Counted from the first letter of the stretch, positions 14,416-23,612 are shown. The stretch: DNA of 64,000 nt from Streptomyces sp. R302 (GCF_012927245.1 NZ_JABBGE010000002.1:1-64000); one strand, 5' to 3'. A program made the numbers and translations. Notes: generated by a model from the letters alone, not told the origin.

Positions 14416-14724
14416 TCAGCTGCCAGGCAGTTCGAGGTCGCTCTTGTTGAGCTCCTCGATGTTGACGTCCTTGAAGGTGAGGACGCGGACCTGCTTGACG
14501 AACCTGGCCGGCCGGTACATGTCCCAGACCCAGGCGTCGGCCATGCTGACCTCGAAGAAGACCTCGCCCTGGACCGAGTGCACCTGCATCTCGTAGTCGT
14601 TGGTGAGGTAGAAGCGCCGCTCGGTCTCGATCACGTATTTGAACAGCCCGACGACGTCGCGGTACTCCCGGTAGAGCTTCAGCTCCATCTCGGTCTCGTA
14701 CTTCTCGAGGTCCTCGGCGCTCAT
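14416..14724 (-). CDS. DUF2469 conserved actinobacterial protein
   Basis: 102 aa, matching the usual length. It opens 'MSAEDLEKYETEMELKLYRE' and contains 'RRFYLTNDYEMQVH' and 'DAWVWDMYRPARFVKQVRVL', which are highly conserved across Actinobacteria (the Rv2901c family in mycobacteria). Function is unknown. In mycobacteria it also lies between lepB/rnhB and the yraN-yifB-dprA genes. Here it stands between the NUDIX gene and yraN. Confidence 0.85.
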   Translation of the reverse strand: MSAEDLEKYETEMELKLYREYRDVVGLFKYVIETERRFYLTNDYEMQVHSVQGEVFFEVSMADAWVWDMYRPARFVKQVRVLTFKDVNIEELNKSDLELPGS

Positions 14725-14780
14725 GGCATGTTCCCCTTCAGCCGTGCGTCCCCCTATTGTGCGCCAGTCGGGCCGCGCCC

Positions 14781-15392
14781 CTACACGATTTCCGGGGCGA
14801 GGACGACGGGCGTGCTCGGGGGTCCCTCGTCGAGCAGCGTGCGCAGCAGCTCGGCGAGCCTGATGGGGTACACGGTCTCATGTGCCGCCGACAGTTCGGC
14901 GGAGGTCCACCATCTCAGGCCGGAGAGACTGCGGGTCTCCAGCTCGGTGAGGGCCTGGGGGCCGGGTACGGGGCCGGTGTGACGGGTGCGGGCGAGGTAG
15001 TACCACTCGTCCTGGTCCCAGCGGCGGCCGGCGAAGGGGAAGGAGCAGTGGCGCCGCCAGAGGACGGGGCCGAGTTCGACGTCGGTGAGGCCGGTCTCCT
15101 CGGCGAGCTCGCGCAGGGCGGCCTGCGCCCGGGTCTCGTCGCCTTCGAGGCCGCCGCCGGGGGTGAACCACCAGGTGTCGCCGGGGTCGTCGGGTTCGTG
15201 TCCGTGCATGAGCAGCACGCGGTCGTCGGGGTCGAGCAGGATCACCCGCGCGACCTGCCGCACCTCACGCCCGTCCCCGCCGCCACCGGAGCCCGTACTC
15301 GCACCCGTACCCGTACCGATCCCCGTACCGCCACCACCGCCGGAGCCCGCGGAGCTCGTACCGCCGTCGCCGGAGCCCGTACCGCCCGTCAT
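14781..15392 (-). CDS. NUDIX hydrolase (MutT-like)
   Basis: 203 aa. A complete Nudix box, G-x5-E-x7-R-E-x-x-E-E-x-G-x, spans about residues 79-101 ('GGGLEGDETRAQAAL' then 'RELAEETGL'). The first 40 residues are a Gly/Ser/Thr-rich low-complexity tail ('GTGIGTGTGASTGSGGGG'). ATG 15392 overlaps the sipZ stop by 4 bp (ATGA), so it is co-translated at the end of the signal-peptidase operon, as in S. coelicolor and S. lividans. The substrate is unknown. Confidence 0.85.
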   Translation of the reverse strand: MTGGTGSGDGGTSSAGSGGGGGTGIGTGTGASTGSGGGGDGREVRQVARVILLDPDDRVLLMHGHEPDDPGDTWWFTPGGGLEGDETRAQAALRELAEETGLTDVELGPVLWRRHCSFPFAGRRWDQDEWYYLARTRHTGPVPGPQALTELETRSLSGLRWWTSAELSAAHETVYPIRLAELLRTLLDEGPPSTPVVLAPEIV

Positions 15393-16144
15393 GCCTTCAC
15401 CTTCTCTCGCGCTCCCCTGCCCCGCCCGCCGAGCCGGTCGGCCACCGGGCCGTAGGCGGCGCCGCCCAGGATCAGGGCGGCGCCGGCGCCGATGGCGGTG
15501 AGGAGGAGGGTGACGGGGCCGGGGGTCGAGATGCCGCCGGGCAGGGCGGCGAAGCCCGCCGGGCGTTCGACGACGCCGCCGGAGAGCGGCCAGACGACGG
15601 AGTCGACGCGGGCGACGACGGCGGAGCGGGGCACCGAGCCGCCCGCGGCGTCCTCCAGGTGGCTGCGGGAGTCGAGCGAGGTGGTGCGGTCGTCGCCGAG
15701 GAGGAAGAGGCTGCCCTCGGGGACGGTGGCGCTGAACTCGTCGGGGACGACCCCGCCGGGGCCGCCCGACTGGGCGCCCAGGTACGGCTCGTCGACGGGG
15801 GTGCCGTTGATGGTGAGGCGGCCGTCGGTGCCGCAGCAGGCGACGGTGTCGCCGCCGACGCCGACGACCCGTTTGACCATGGTCGCGCCGCCCCAGAGCG
15901 GGTCCTCGAAGACGACGACGTCACCGCGGCGCACGTCGGTGCCGTCGACGCGCTGGGCGAGCACCTTGGCGCCGATCTCCAGGGTGGGGGCCATGGACCC
16001 GGTGGGCACCGAGTACGGCCGGTAGAGCACGGCTCCCGCGGCGAAGCCGCCGAGGAAGAGCAGACAGCCGACGGCCACGGCGAGTCCCGACAGCACGCTG
16101 CCGAGACGGCCGCGGCCGTCGGTCTTCTTGGTCGCTGCGCTCAT
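15389..16144 (-). CDS. sipZ: Type I signal peptidase SipZ
   Basis: 251 aa from ATG 16144 (a GTG at 16150 is also possible). One N-terminal membrane segment ('LAVAVGCLLFLGGFAAGAVL') is followed by the catalytic Ser in 'VPTGSMAPTL' and the general-base Lys in 'MVKRVVGVGGDTV'. Box E 'LGDDRTTSLDSRS' is also present. A C-terminal hydrophobic stretch ('PVTLLLTAIGAGAALIL') suggests a second membrane anchor. It removes signal peptides from exported proteins at the membrane. It is the fourth of four tandem sip genes. Confidence 0.9.
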   Translation of the reverse strand: MSAATKKTDGRGRLGSVLSGLAVAVGCLLFLGGFAAGAVLYRPYSVPTGSMAPTLEIGAKVLAQRVDGTDVRRGDVVVFEDPLWGGATMVKRVVGVGGDTVACCGTDGRLTINGTPVDEPYLGAQSGGPGGVVPDEFSATVPEGSLFLLGDDRTTSLDSRSHLEDAAGGSVPRSAVVARVDSVVWPLSGGVVERPAGFAALPGGISTPGPVTLLLTAIGAGAALILGGAAYGPVADRLGGRGRGAREKVKA

Positions 16145-16196
16145 GTGCACCCCAGAGTCCGTCGACGATCTGGGACGGCACCCTACCCGCGCGAAG

Positions 16197-17078
16197 CTAC
16201 TCGGCGGTATGGCCCGTGGAGCGCTTCCTGCGGCGCCAGAGCACCAGCGGGAGCGCTCCGGCGAGGCCGGCCGCCGCGGGGGCCATGGCCGGCGCGGCGG
16301 CCGCGGCCGGGTTGAGTCCGGGCTGGTCGAAGACGTCCGGGACCGGCAGGGTCGCCCAGCGGGTGAGGGGCCAGGCGACGACCACGGCCCGGCCGACGAC
16401 CTGGTCGTTGGCGATGGTGCCGCCGCCCGGGAGCTCCTGGTGGAAGCGGGAGTCGAGCGAGTTCTGCCGGTTGTCGCCCATGACCCAGATGCGGTCCTGG
16501 GGGACCTTGATCGGGCCGAAGGAGTCCTGGCAGGGCACGGAGCCGGGGTAGAGGTAGGCGGTCTCGTCGAGTTCCTTGCCGTTGAGGACGACCTTGCCGC
16601 CCTCCTTGCAGGAGACGGTGTCGCCGCCGACGGCGATGACCCGCTTGATGAGGTCCTTCTCCTCGGCGGACGGCATGAGGCCGATGAAGCTGAGGAACTT
16701 CTGGATCGCGTTCGGCTTCGGGGTCTCCGCGGTCTCCAGCCAGCCGCCCGGGTCGTGGAAGACGACGACCTCTCCGCGCTCGGGCTCGGAGCCGAACCAG
16801 GGGGTCAGCTTGTCGACGAGGACCCGGTCGCCCTTCTTCAGGGTGTTCATCATCGATTCCGAGGGAATCGAGAACGCCTGCACCAGGAAGGTCTTGATCA
16901 GCAGGGCGAGGATCAGCGCGATGCCGATGAGGAGCGGCAGCTCCTTCCAGAAGGAACGCTGTTTCCTGGGCCGCGCCCCCGTGCCCTCGGCACCGTCGGT
17001 GCCCTCGGCACCGTCGCCGTGGTCCGGCCGGTCGCCGCCGGACGGCGACGAGCCGCCGCTGTTGTTCTCTTCCGTCAC
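16197..17078 (-). CDS. sipY: Type I signal peptidase SipY
   Basis: 293 aa from GTG 17078, 4 bp after the sipX stop; a longer frame reaches 17162 but would overlap sipX by 80 bp. After a Gly/Asp-rich cytoplasmic leader comes a membrane segment ('LPLLIGIALILALLIKTFLV'), catalytic Ser in 'IPSESMMNTL', Lys in 'LIKRVIAVGGDTV' and box E 'MGDNRQNSLDSRFH'. A C-terminal Ala/Pro-rich hydrophobic stretch followed by 'WRRRKRS' suggests a second anchor. In S. lividans SipY is the main signal peptidase of the four, which is known from that species. Confidence 0.9.
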   Translation of the reverse strand: MTEENNSGGSSPSGGDRPDHGDGAEGTDGAEGTGARPRKQRSFWKELPLLIGIALILALLIKTFLVQAFSIPSESMMNTLKKGDRVLVDKLTPWFGSEPERGEVVVFHDPGGWLETAETPKPNAIQKFLSFIGLMPSAEEKDLIKRVIAVGGDTVSCKEGGKVVLNGKELDETAYLYPGSVPCQDSFGPIKVPQDRIWVMGDNRQNSLDSRFHQELPGGGTIANDQVVGRAVVVAWPLTRWATLPVPDVFDQPGLNPAAAAAPAMAPAAAGLAGALPLVLWRRRKRSTGHTAE

Positions 17079-17082
17079 GTTC

Positions 17083-18096
17083 TCACCTCTGGCCCCGTCG
17101 GCCCTGTCCTCGGGCCCTTCGTGTCCGGAACGTGCGCCGACGGCCACTTCCCCCACATCCACTCCTCACTCCGTGCAACTGCCCGTCCCGGAACAGGGAC
17201 AGGCCCGCCACTCCCATAACGAGCAGGAGTTCCGCAGGGGTCGGCGGCCAGGGCATTCCGTTCACGTTCCGCGTGGACACACTATGCGACATGCCGAGCG
17301 CGGTCTCGGAGGTCGTACGTCCGTCCGGCACGGCGGCGAAGGTCTCCCGCTCCTCCAGGCCGCGCCAGTGTCCGAGCGGCCAGGCGATCACCACGGCGCG
17401 GCCCACGACCTGTTCCTCGGCGATGGTGCCCCGGCCCGGCTCGTCCAAGTGGTAGCGCGAGTCGGCGGAGTCGGAGCGGTGGTCGCCGAGGACGAAGACG
17501 CGGCCCTCGGGGACCTTCACGTCGAAGGGGATCGTGGACGGCTTGTCGCCGGGGTTGAGGTACGGCTCGTCCAGCGGCACGCCGTTGACGGTGATGCGGC
17601 CGTCCTTGCCGCAGCAGCGGACGGTGTCGCCGCCGACCGCGATCACCCGCTTGATGAGGTCCCGGTCGTCGGCCGAGGGCATCAGGCCGATGAAGGTCAG
17701 CGCCTGCTTGAGCTGCTTGATCCCGACGGGGTCCTCGGCGGTGGGGGCGGTCTCCTGGTGGAGCCAGCTGCCGGGGTCCTTGAACACGACGACGTCCCCG
17801 CGCTGCGGCTTCGAGCCGAACCACGGGGTGAGCTTGTCGACCAGGACCCGGTCGTGGATCCGGATCGTCTGCTCCATGGAGCCGGACGGGATGACGAAGG
17901 CCTGGACGAGGAAGGTCTTGAGGACGAGCGCGATGAGCACGGCGACGCCGACGAGGATGGGGATCTCGCGGATCGCGGAGCGCCGCCGGCGCCGCTGGAC
18001 CCTGCGGGCCAGGCGGCGGCGTTCGGCCCGGCCGGGCGGCGGCGCCTGCGCCCCCTCCGGCGCGGCGCCCGCCCGGGGACGGCCCCGGCTACCCAT
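17083..18096 (-). CDS. sipX: Type I signal peptidase SipX
   Basis: 337 aa from ATG 18096 (GTG 18102 also possible). Arg-rich cytoplasmic leader, membrane segment ('IPILVGVAVLIALVLKTFLV'), catalytic Ser in 'IPSGSMEQTI', Lys in 'LIKRVIAVGGDTV', box E 'LGDHRSDSADSRYH'. A hydrophobic stretch 'PAELLLVMGVAGLSLF' near residue 300 is followed by a basic tail of about 30 residues. The start overlaps the end of sipW by 8 bp, so the genes are coupled. Confidence 0.88.
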   Translation of the reverse strand: MGSRGRPRAGAAPEGAQAPPPGRAERRRLARRVQRRRRRSAIREIPILVGVAVLIALVLKTFLVQAFVIPSGSMEQTIRIHDRVLVDKLTPWFGSKPQRGDVVVFKDPGSWLHQETAPTAEDPVGIKQLKQALTFIGLMPSADDRDLIKRVIAVGGDTVRCCGKDGRITVNGVPLDEPYLNPGDKPSTIPFDVKVPEGRVFVLGDHRSDSADSRYHLDEPGRGTIAEEQVVGRAVVIAWPLGHWRGLEERETFAAVPDGRTTSETALGMSHSVSTRNVNGMPWPPTPAELLLVMGVAGLSLFRDGQLHGVRSGCGGSGRRRTFRTRRARGQGRRGQR

Positions 18097-19030
18097 GCCC
18101 ACTCCCCCGTACGTCCTCCTGCCCGCTCCCCTGTACGTCCTCCTGCCCGTTTCCCCGTACGTCCTTCTGGCCGTTTCCCCGTACGTCCTTCTGGCCGCTT
18201 CCCCGTACGTTCTCCTGCCCGCTCCCCCGTGCGCCGCTCTCCCGCGGTCCGAAGGGGTGTCCGCCGGCGGGCGGTGCTGGGACGGAGTCGTACGCGTCGG
18301 TCTCGGGCACGATGGTCCAGCGGGCGAAGGGCCAGACGATCCAGTCGGCGCGGCCGACGACCTTGTCGACGGGGACCACGCCGCCGCCGGGGCTGCCGAG
18401 GTGGTCGCGGGAGTCGCTGGACTGGCTGCGGTGGTCGCCCATCACCCAGAGGGTGCCCGGGGGGACGACGATGTCGAAGGGGACGTCGGAGGGCCGGTCG
18501 CCCGGGGTGAGGTAAGGCTCCTGGACCCGGCCGCCGTTGACGGTGATCCGGCCGTCCTCGTCGCAGCAGACGACCCGGTCGCCGCCGACGCCGACGACCC
18601 GCTTCACGAAGTCGGTCTCGTCGGGCGGCGCGAGCCCGAGCGCGGCCGCCGCGTCGTGCAGCAGGCCGGTGACGGGGTTGCCCGCCGGCTCCTCCTGGAT
18701 AAAGGATCCGGTGCCGTCGAAGACCACGACGTCACCGCGGCGCGGCTCATTGCCGAAACGGTACGCCAGTTTGTTGACCAGGATCCGGTCCCCGGCCTGG
18801 AGGGTGGGTTCCATGGAGCCGCTGGGGATCAGGAACGGCTGGGCGACGAAGTGGCTGAGGAGCAGCAGGAAGACCACACAGGCGGCGCCGACCAGCCCCG
18901 TCCTGCGCCAGGAGGGTCCGGCGCGGCCGGAAACGCGCACGGAGCGCGACCCGTCCTCCGTGGTGGGATCCGCTGGGGATTCCGCCGGGGAAGAGGGGTC
19001 GCGCTCCGTGTGCTGTGCTTCGGTGTCCAT
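18089..19030 (-). CDS. sipW: Type I signal peptidase SipW with a repetitive tail
   Basis: 313 aa. Membrane segment ('GLVGAACVVFLLLLSHFVA'), catalytic Ser in 'IPSGSMEPTL', Lys in 'FVKRVVGVGGDRV' and box E 'MGDHRSQSSDSRDH' are intact. It is the first of four sip genes below rplS. The oddity is the C-terminus: about 5.5 imperfect copies of an octapeptide of the form RG(S/N)GQ(E/K)DV replace a normal end, encoded by a 24-bp tandem repeat. Such copies can expand or contract by slippage. The last codons overlap the sipX start. Confidence 0.9.
   Translation of the reverse strand: MDTEAQHTERDPSSPAESPADPTTEDGSRSVRVSGRAGPSWRRTGLVGAACVVFLLLLSHFVAQPFLIPSGSMEPTLQAGDRILVNKLAYRFGNEPRRGDVVVFDGTGSFIQEEPAGNPVTGLLHDAAAALGLAPPDETDFVKRVVGVGGDRVVCCDEDGRITVNGGRVQEPYLTPGDRPSDVPFDIVVPPGTLWVMGDHRSQSSDSRDHLGSPGGGVVPVDKVVGRADWIVWPFARWTIVPETDAYDSVPAPPAGGHPFGPRESGARGSGQENVRGSGQKDVRGNGQKDVRGNGQEDVQGSGQEDVRGSGHG
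18105..18225 (-). repeat. 24-bp tandem repeat within sipW
   Basis: About five imperfect copies of a 24-bp unit, plus strand core 'CCGTACGTCCT(C/T)CTG', encode the octapeptide repeat at the SipW C-terminus. The unit keeps the reading frame. Confidence 0.8.
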
Positions 19031-19099
19031 CGGGGGGTGAGCCTATCCGGCCCGCCTGTACGTGGAGCGTGAAGCCTCGCGCGAGCGGTGAGCCGGAGC

Positions 19100-19450
19100 T
19101 CAGTTGTCGCGCTTCTCCTTGATCTTGGCGGCCTTGCCGCGCAGCTCGCGGAGGTAGTAGAGCTTCGCGCGACGGACGTCACCGCGGGTGACGAGCTCGA
19201 TCTTCTCGAAGATCGGGCTGTTCACCGGGAAGGTGCGCTCGACGCCGACGGAGAACGAGACCTTGCGGACGGTGAAGGTCTCGGAGACGCCGGAGCCCTG
19301 GCGGCGGATGACGACGCCCTTGAACTGCTGGATACGGGAGCGGTTGCCCTCGATGACGCGCACGTGGACGTTCACGGTGTCGCCGGGACGGAAGGCGGGC
19401 AGGTCGGAGCGGAGCGAAGCCGCGTTCACCTGGTCGAGCAGGGAGGCCAT
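19100..19450 (-). CDS. rplS: 50S ribosomal protein L19
   Basis: 116 aa from ATG 19450 (the longer frame to 19477 adds nine non-homologous residues). L19 signatures: '[20 protein letters not shown]', '[12 protein letters not shown]', '[19 protein letters not shown]'. It sits at the 30S-50S interface. It follows trmD, rimM, khpA and rpsP in the usual bacterial order and precedes the sip genes. Confidence 0.97.
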   Translation of the reverse strand: MASLLDQVNAASLRSDLPAFRPGDTVNVHVRVIEGNRSRIQQFKGVVIRRQGSGVSETFTVRKVSFSVGVERTFPVNSPIFEKIELVTRGDVRRAKLYYLRELRGKAAKIKEKRDN

Positions 19451-19577
19451 GGAGGTCTCTTTCCTCGCCGATGCCACAGGCCATCAGCGGTGACGTACGA
19501 ATCATGGGAGCGCCGTACGGTCGTTGGCGGGCGGCTCCCCCTGTGGCAGGGGCGCGCGCCGGACGTACGGCAGTCGC

Positions 19578-20399
19578 CTATTCTTCCACGCCCTCGACCC
19601 TGCGCCAAAATCGGCCGCCGGGCTCGGGGGCCCAGCCGAGGATCGAGAGGGTCTCGCGGTCCTTCTTGTCGAAGGCGGCGGGGTCGCAGCGCTCGATGAG
19701 GTCGGGCCGGTTGGCGGCGGTGCGCCGGAAGGCCTCGTCGCGGCGCCAGCGGGCGATCTTGCCGTGGTGGCCGCTGACCAGCACCTCGGGGATGGCGTGA
19801 CCGCGCCACTCCGGGGGCTTGGTGTAGACGGGGCCTTCGAGGAGGTTGGCCATGGCACCGGGGGCGAAGGAGTCGTCGCGGTGCGACTCGGCGTTGCCGA
19901 GGACGCCGGGGAGCAGCCGGGCGACGGCTTCGGTGATCACCAGGACGGCGGCCTCGCCGCCGGCGAGCACGTAGTCGCCGATGGAGACCTCGTAGACGGG
20001 CATGCGGGTGGCGTACTCGTCCATGACGCGGCGGTCGATGCCCTCGTAGCGGGCCGGGGTGAAGATCAGCCAGGGCCGCTCGGAGAGCTCGACGGCGAGT
20101 TCCTGGGTGAAGGGCCGGCCGCTGGGGGTGGGGACGACGAGGACGGGGCCGTGGGCGCCGGCGTCGTAGCCGTCGGCGAGGGTCTGGTCGAGGGCCTCGC
20201 CCCAGGGCTCGGTCTTCATGACCATGCCGGGGCCGCCGCCGTACGGGGTGTCGTCGACGGTGTTGTGCCGGTCGTGGGTCCACTGCCGCAGGTCGTGGAC
20301 GTGGACGTCGAGCTGTCCACGCGCGCGTGCCTTGCCGACGAGGGAGACGTTCAGCGGTTCGAGGTACTCGGGGAAGATCGTGACGACGTCGAGCCTCAT
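19578..20399 (-). CDS. trmD: tRNA (guanine-N1-)-methyltransferase TrmD
   Basis: 273 aa. Methylates G37 of tRNAs to prevent frameshifting. '[20 protein letters not shown]' is the typical start, and '[12 protein letters not shown]' and '[19 protein letters not shown]' form parts of the SAM-binding trefoil knot. It overlaps the rimM stop by 4 bp (ATGA). The adjacency of rimM, trmD and rplS is widely conserved. Confidence 0.97.
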   Translation of the reverse strand: MRLDVVTIFPEYLEPLNVSLVGKARARGQLDVHVHDLRQWTHDRHNTVDDTPYGGGPGMVMKTEPWGEALDQTLADGYDAGAHGPVLVVPTPSGRPFTQELAVELSERPWLIFTPARYEGIDRRVMDEYATRMPVYEVSIGDYVLAGGEAAVLVITEAVARLLPGVLGNAESHRDDSFAPGAMANLLEGPVYTKPPEWRGHAIPEVLVSGHHGKIARWRRDEAFRRTAANRPDLIERCDPAAFDKKDRETLSILGWAPEPGGRFWRRVEGVEE

Positions 20400-21007
20400 G
20401 CCTGATCGCCCTCTTCGCCCTCTTCGCCCTGTTCGACAGACTCGACAGACTCGGCGGACTCGGCGGACTCGGCGTCGCGGGCGGAGGCGATCTCGGCGCG
20501 GTCGTCGATGAGGCCGGGCGGCGGGTCGATGACGGCCCGCTGGTTCTCCAGGTCGATCTCGGTGACGATCTGCTCGACGAAGGGGATCATCAGCTCGGTG
20601 CCGTCGGGCCGCTCGACGATGAACAGGTCCTGCGAGGGCAGGTGGGAGATCTCGGTGATGGCGCCGATGAGGGTGCCGTCGGCGAGGACCACGTCGAGGT
20701 CGACGAGCTGGTGGTCGTAGTACTCGTCCTCCTCCTCGGGGAGTTCCGCCGGGTCGACCTCGGCGATGAGGAGGGTGTTGCGGAGCGCCTCGGCTCCGTT
20801 GCGGTCGCGGACGCCCTCGAAGCGGAGCAGCAGTCGGCCGCTGTGCACCTTGCCGGACTCGATGGTCAGCGGACCGGCGGAGGCCGGGTCGGTGAGCAGG
20901 ACGGCGCCGGGGGCGAGCCGCAGTTCGGGCTCGTCGGTGCGCACCTCCACGGTGACGTCGCCCCTGATCCCGTGGGCGCGGCCGATCCGCGCGACTACCA
21001 ACTGCAC
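20396..21007 (-). CDS. rimM: Ribosome maturation factor RimM
   Basis: 203 aa from GTG 21007, which has AGGAAGAG upstream and gives the standard '[20 protein letters not shown]' start; the ATG at 21034 would add non-family residues. The PRC-barrel part includes '[11 protein letters not shown]' and '[20 protein letters not shown]'. It assists 30S head assembly near S19. The C-terminus carries a strongly acidic repetitive tail ('[20 protein letters not shown]'). Confidence 0.93.
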   Translation of the reverse strand: MQLVVARIGRAHGIRGDVTVEVRTDEPELRLAPGAVLLTDPASAGPLTIESGKVHSGRLLLRFEGVRDRNGAEALRNTLLIAEVDPAELPEEEDEYYDHQLVDLDVVLADGTLIGAITEISHLPSQDLFIVERPDGTELMIPFVEQIVTEIDLENQRAVIDPPPGLIDDRAEIASARDAESAESAESVESVEQGEEGEEGDQA

Positions 21008-21085
21008 TGGTGAACTCTTCCTGTCGTACGGCAACGGGCCGGGGTGGGCGGTGTGCCCTCCCCGGCCCGTGCCGGTGTCAAACTT

Positions 21086-21325
21086 TCAGCGGACCTGGTC
21101 CACGTCGACGAGGTCGACGCGGATGCCACGACCGCCGATGGCGCCCACGACGGTCCGCAGCGCACGCGCGGTGCGGCCGTTGCGACCGATCACCTTGCCG
21201 AGGTCGTCGGGGTGGACCCGGACCTCGAGCACGCGGCCGCGACGCAGGTTGCGCGAGGCGACCTGCACGTCGTCGGGGTTGTCGACGATGCCCTTCACGA
21301 GGTGCTCGAGAGCCTCCTCGAGCAT
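21086..21325 (-). CDS. khpA: KH-domain RNA-binding protein KhpA
   Basis: 79 aa. Single KH domain with the G-x-x-G loop in 'KVIGRNGRTARALR'. It lies 2 bp after rpsP and upstream of rimM, the position conserved in Gram-positive bacteria. KhpA binds RNA, often with KhpB (Jag), and has been tied to cell division and elongation. Confidence 0.92.
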   Translation of the reverse strand: MLEEALEHLVKGIVDNPDDVQVASRNLRRGRVLEVRVHPDDLGKVIGRNGRTARALRTVVGAIGGRGIRVDLVDVDQVR

Positions 21326-21327
21326 GA

Positions 21328-21759
21328 TCAGGCCTCGGTGGTGGACTCGGCCTCGGCCTCGTCCGCCTTCGCCTTCTTGGCCTTCGGGGTGATGGCCTCG
21401 CCCTTGTCCTCAGCGCCCTCGAGGGCCTTGGCGAACTCGTCGAAGGAAGCGCGCTTCTCTTCCTTGGTCGCCGGGGCGAGCAGCGGCTTCTCCGGGGCCG
21501 GGAGGCCCTTGTGCTTCTGCCAGTCGCCGGTGAGCTTCAGGATGGCGAGGACGGGCTCGGTCGGCTGGGCGCCGACGGAGAGCCAGTACTGCGCACGCTC
21601 GGAGTCGACCTCGATACGCGACGGGTTGTACGTCGGGTGGTAGAGGCCGATCTCCTCGATCGCGCGGCCGTCACGGCGGGTGCGCGAGTCGGCGACGACG
21701 ATGCGGTAGTGCGGCTGGCGAATCTTGCCGAGGCGCTTGAGCTTGATCTTGACTGCCAC
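21328..21759 (-). CDS. rpsP: 30S ribosomal protein S16
   Basis: 143 aa. '[20 protein letters not shown]', '[20 protein letters not shown]' and '[18 protein letters not shown]' are diagnostic. It has the long Lys/Ala/Glu-rich C-terminal extension seen in Streptomyces. It is the first gene of the rpsP-khpA-rimM-trmD-rplS unit, so its promoter probably lies in the 169 bp up to the SprT-like gene. Confidence 0.97.
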   Translation of the reverse strand: MAVKIKLKRLGKIRQPHYRIVVADSRTRRDGRAIEEIGLYHPTYNPSRIEVDSERAQYWLSVGAQPTEPVLAILKLTGDWQKHKGLPAPEKPLLAPATKEEKRASFDEFAKALEGAEDKGEAITPKAKKAKADEAEAESTTEA

Positions 21760-21928
21760 TGGAGTGGTGTCTCCTGGTCTTGACGTGGTTGGGCACTTGA
21801 GATGCCACGTGGGGTTGCGGTACTCGGGTGCCCGATGGACGCGTCAGCCGGAGGAGAGAGGGGTCCTGTGCGACTGTCGAGTACAGCTGTCCATTGTGCC
21901 ACACGCCGCCGTGCCGCTCGCCGCCAGG

Positions 21929-22522
21929 TCAGCCGGCGGCGCCCACCGTCTCGGGGATCCGGAAGGGCTTGCCGCAGCCTCCGCAGACGATCGGGGCCTG
22001 GGCGAGCACCGAGGGCACCACGCGTACGTTGCGTCCGCAGTCGCAGACGGCCTTGACGCGGACGCCGCCGCCCGAGGAGCCGTGCCGGGCGGCCGGTCCG
22101 CGGAAGGAGCGCTTGGTGTCGGCGGCGGTGGCGACGGTGTGGGCCTTGAGGGCGCGCTGGAGCCGCTCGATGGTGGGCCGGTACCGCCGCTTCGCCTCGG
22201 GGTTGAGCGTGACCAGGGAGAAGCCGCTGCTGGCGTGCGGCTCCTCGGGATGGTCGAGGCCCATCTCCTCGGCGATCGCGAGGAATCTGCGGTTGTGGTA
22301 GCGGCCGGCGCGGGAGGTGTCGCGGACACCCCGGGCGGCGGCGATGCCGTGGACTGCCTCGTGGAGCAGTCGCTCGAAGGAGAGCTCGGCGCCGCAGGCG
22401 GACGAGGACTCTCCGATCAGGGACTCGGGCGCGGCGAGGTCCGGCAGCTCGGGGTGGTGCCGCTGAATGTCGGCCCACGCCTGCGCCAGCTCTGCGGCGA
22501 GGACAGGTGGTGTCGTGCTCAC
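21929..22522 (-). CDS. SprT-like zinc metalloprotease-family protein
   Basis: 197 aa. 'FERLLHEAVHGIAAARGVRD' contains the zinc-binding H-E-x-x-H motif, followed by 'RYHNRRFLAIAEEMGL', the downstream SprT-type segment. The C-terminus has a four-cysteine zinc ribbon ('VCDCGRNVRV' and 'VCGGCGKPFRIP'). SprT/Spartan relatives cut DNA-protein crosslinks in eukaryotes; the bacterial role is unproven. It is followed by 169 bp leading into rpsP on the same strand. Confidence 0.78.
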   Translation of the reverse strand: MSTTPPVLAAELAQAWADIQRHHPELPDLAAPESLIGESSSACGAELSFERLLHEAVHGIAAARGVRDTSRAGRYHNRRFLAIAEEMGLDHPEEPHASSGFSLVTLNPEAKRRYRPTIERLQRALKAHTVATAADTKRSFRGPAARHGSSGGGVRVKAVCDCGRNVRVVPSVLAQAPIVCGGCGKPFRIPETVGAAG

Positions 22523-22862
22523 GTCGGGTACAACGAGCTGGATCCCCTCCGGGTTCCATTCCGGGGCAACTCAAATATTTTGCACGTACCCGTCAGTCGG
22601 TACCCAGGCGTCCGCAGCTGGTGCACAGGGCGCATACGCCCCGGCGCGCGGTCACTTCACGCGCGCCTGGCCCTTGCGGGAGGGGACCTTACCGGGTCGG
22701 TGCCCGACTTCGGGCACCGACCCCTGGCTTCCCCGCCGCCCTGCCGGGGGGTGTGGCCCGAACTCGCCCCCGGTCGTCCGGCCCGAGCACTGGACGCCGG
22801 ACGCGAAGCGCAGTTCCCTGACTACGGGGGGCTGTCGTCCGGCACGGATTGGGGCCTGATCC
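22523..22862. other. Divergent intergenic region with a strong hairpin
   Basis: 340 bp between the SprT-like gene (minus) and the methyltransferase gene (plus). No protein gene is visible. Contents are an A/T-rich patch near 22574 (CAAATATTTTGC) and a perfect hairpin at 22694-22723. It may hold two promoters and possibly a small RNA. Confidence 0.45.
22694..22723. terminator. 13-bp perfect hairpin in a divergent gap
   Basis: Arms GGGTCGGTGCCCG and CGGGCACCGACCC with a 4-nt loop. Neither flanking protein gene ends here, so it does not terminate them. It could end a small RNA, act in a 5' leader, or bind a protein. Confidence 0.4.
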
Positions 22863-23588
22863 ATGACACCTACGCTCGTCCCGCACCACCCCGCGCGCGA
22901 TTGGGCCGAGATCCAGGAACGGATGCTCGTCCCGCTCTACGAGGCGGTCCACGAACGCCTCGGCGTGGGCCCGGGCACCCGCCTGCTCGGCCTGGACTGC
23001 GGGACCGGTCTGGCGCTCCTCATGGCGGCGGCCAGGGGCGCCCTGGCCGCCGGGGCGGAGGCGGACCACGCGCGCGTGGAACTGGCGAGAACCCGTCTGC
23101 CCGACTCCGTGGCGGTCACCTCCGATATTCCGGAGGACGGCCCGTACGACGTGATCACCGCCTTCCACGCGGCCGACCGGACCGCCTTCGGGCCGGACGG
23201 GCTCACCCGGGCGGCGCAACGGGGCACGGCGGTGGTGCTGGCCGGCTGGGGGCCGCCCGAGCGGTGCGCGACGGAGCCGCTGCTGCGGCTCGCGGACCGG
23301 CTCGCGGACCGGCGCCCCTCCCCCCGTACCGACCTGGGGGCGCTCGCCGTCCGGGCCGGCCTCCGACCGGTGGGCGACGGCCGCGTCGCCTGTCCCTTCG
23401 GGTACGCGGACGAGGGCAGCGCGGTGCGCGGACTGCTCTCCACCGGGGCCTTCGACGCGGCGGTGCGGGTCTCCGACCCCTCCCGGGTGGAGAAGGAGAT
23501 CGAGGAGGCCCTGGCCCCGTACCGGCGCGCCGACGGCACGGTGTGGATGCCGAACGTCTTCCGGTACGTCATCGCGCGCGTGCCGTAG
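22863..23588 (+). CDS. Class I SAM-dependent methyltransferase
   Basis: 241 aa. Motif I is 'LLGLDCGTGLALLMAA' near residue 40, with the SAM-binding G-x-G-x-G variant, and the motif II region includes 'GAEADHARVELARTRL'. The substrate is not evident. The C-terminus 'RVEKEIEEALAPYRRADGTV' followed by 'WMPNVFRYVIA' is typical of this Streptomyces ubiE-like family at this locus. It is convergent with ftsH, 24 bp away. Confidence 0.8.
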   Translation: MTPTLVPHHPARDWAEIQERMLVPLYEAVHERLGVGPGTRLLGLDCGTGLALLMAAARGALAAGAEADHARVELARTRLPDSVAVTSDIPEDGPYDVITAFHAADRTAFGPDGLTRAAQRGTAVVLAGWGPPERCATEPLLRLADRLADRRPSPRTDLGALAVRAGLRPVGDGRVACPFGYADEGSAVRGLLSTGAFDAAVRVSDPSRVEKEIEEALAPYRRADGTVWMPNVFRYVIARVP

Positions 23589-23612
23589 CCGCCCCCGGGA
23601 AGGCGAGGCGGC

